Source of the DNA: CAXYVX01 sp049297855
Lineage (GTDB): Bacteria; Patescibacteriota; Saccharimonadia; Saccharimonadales; Saccharimonadaceae
NCBI GenBank assembly: GCA_049297855.1
Contig: JBAQVB010000022.1
Span: forward strand, 1-6,193
DNA: 6,193 nt
Direction of reading: 5' to 3'
Shown here: piece by piece, positions 6,014 to 6,193 of the stretch
Numbering within the stretch: the first letter of the stretch is position 1
Layout of the letters: each line of letters starts with the position of its first letter
Translations under genes and position numbers: made by a program
Notes under the pieces: generated by a model
The model's input: the letters and a program-made list of their open reading frames with translations, nothing else
Database searches by the model: none
What the model was told of the DNA's origin: nothing

Positions 6014-6052
6014 GGACGGCAAGAAAAAGTATGAAAAAGAAGGAGAAAAAGG

Positions 6053-6193
6053 ATGATCCAACAAGAGAGACGATCTGAACGTTCAACTGTAACTTCAGGT
6101 TTTACGATAATTGAAGTAGCGTTGGTTTTAGCGATTGCCGGTTTAATTTTTTTAGTTGTTTTCGTGGCGTGGCCAGCCCTGCAGAATTCGCAA
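6053..6193 (+). CDS. Type IV pilin-like protein, N-terminus only (cut by window edge)
   Basis: The 47 visible residues are a textbook class III signal: a 16-residue positively charged, polar leader ending in glycine, then the prepilin peptidase site SG/FTIIE, with F17 as the expected N-methylated first mature residue and glutamate at mature position 5. A hydrophobic helix follows (VALVLAIAGLIFLVVFVAW, about residues 22-40), which would form the pilus core or hold the subunit in the membrane before assembly. The ATG at 6053 has GAAGGAG at 6039-6045, 7 nt upstream. Whether it is a major pilin, a minor pilin or a pseudopilin cannot be told without the missing C-terminal domain. Type IV pili in Saccharibacteria are linked to motility and host attachment; that role here is inference. 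Confidence 0.9.
   Translation, partial: MIQQERRSERSTVTSGFTIIEVALVLAIAGLIFLVVFVAWPALQNSQ

Noticed and set aside
6031..6078. Small plus-strand frame starting MKKKEKDD, overlapping the pilin-like gene start
   Set aside because: It has no ribosome binding site of its own, contains the pilin gene's Shine-Dalgarno sequence, and stops after 15 codons. It looks like a chance reading of A-rich leader sequence.
1..6193. Mobile elements, CRISPR repeats, attachment sites or a defence system
   Set aside because: No transposase, integrase, regularly spaced repeat, or tRNA-end duplication was seen. The layout is compact and explained by housekeeping genes.

Overview
The window is a stretch of bacterial chromosome dominated by an F-type ATP synthase operon on the minus strand, read from right to left: an AtpZ/AtpI-type small membrane protein, then subunits a (atpB), c (atpE), b (atpF), delta (atpH), alpha (atpA) and gamma (atpG, cut by the left edge). 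The beta and epsilon genes would be expected just beyond the left edge. All visible subunits are intact and carry their key residues: the Walker A and B motifs and arginine finger of alpha, the essential arginine of subunit a, and the proton-carrying aspartate of c. The enzyme therefore looks functional and proton-coupled.

The right third reads the other way. It holds a tRNA-Leu(CAA) with its own promoter and a rho-independent terminator, then an unrecognised 254-residue soluble protein with its own promoter and ribosome binding site, then the start of a type IV pilin-like gene cut by the right edge. The atp operon promoter and the tRNA promoter stand back to back, with their -35 boxes only 3 bp apart.

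The organism is probably a Patescibacteria/CPR bacterium, most likely Saccharibacteria (TM7). This is inferred from the style of the prepilin N-terminus, the compact c and delta subunits and the gene style; no marker gene proves it. TGA is used as a normal stop for atpH and the AtpZ-like gene and Trp is encoded by TGG, so there is no sign of the recoded UGA found in Gracilibacteria and Absconditabacteria.

Most of the window is ordinary housekeeping. The points worth a second look are an apparently near-leaderless start of the atp mRNA, a delta subunit lacking about 40 residues of the usual N-terminal domain, a hairpin between atpE and an atpF gene without a Shine-Dalgarno sequence, polar tails on two membrane proteins, and the unknown protein gene. 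I found no mobile element, CRISPR array or defence system.
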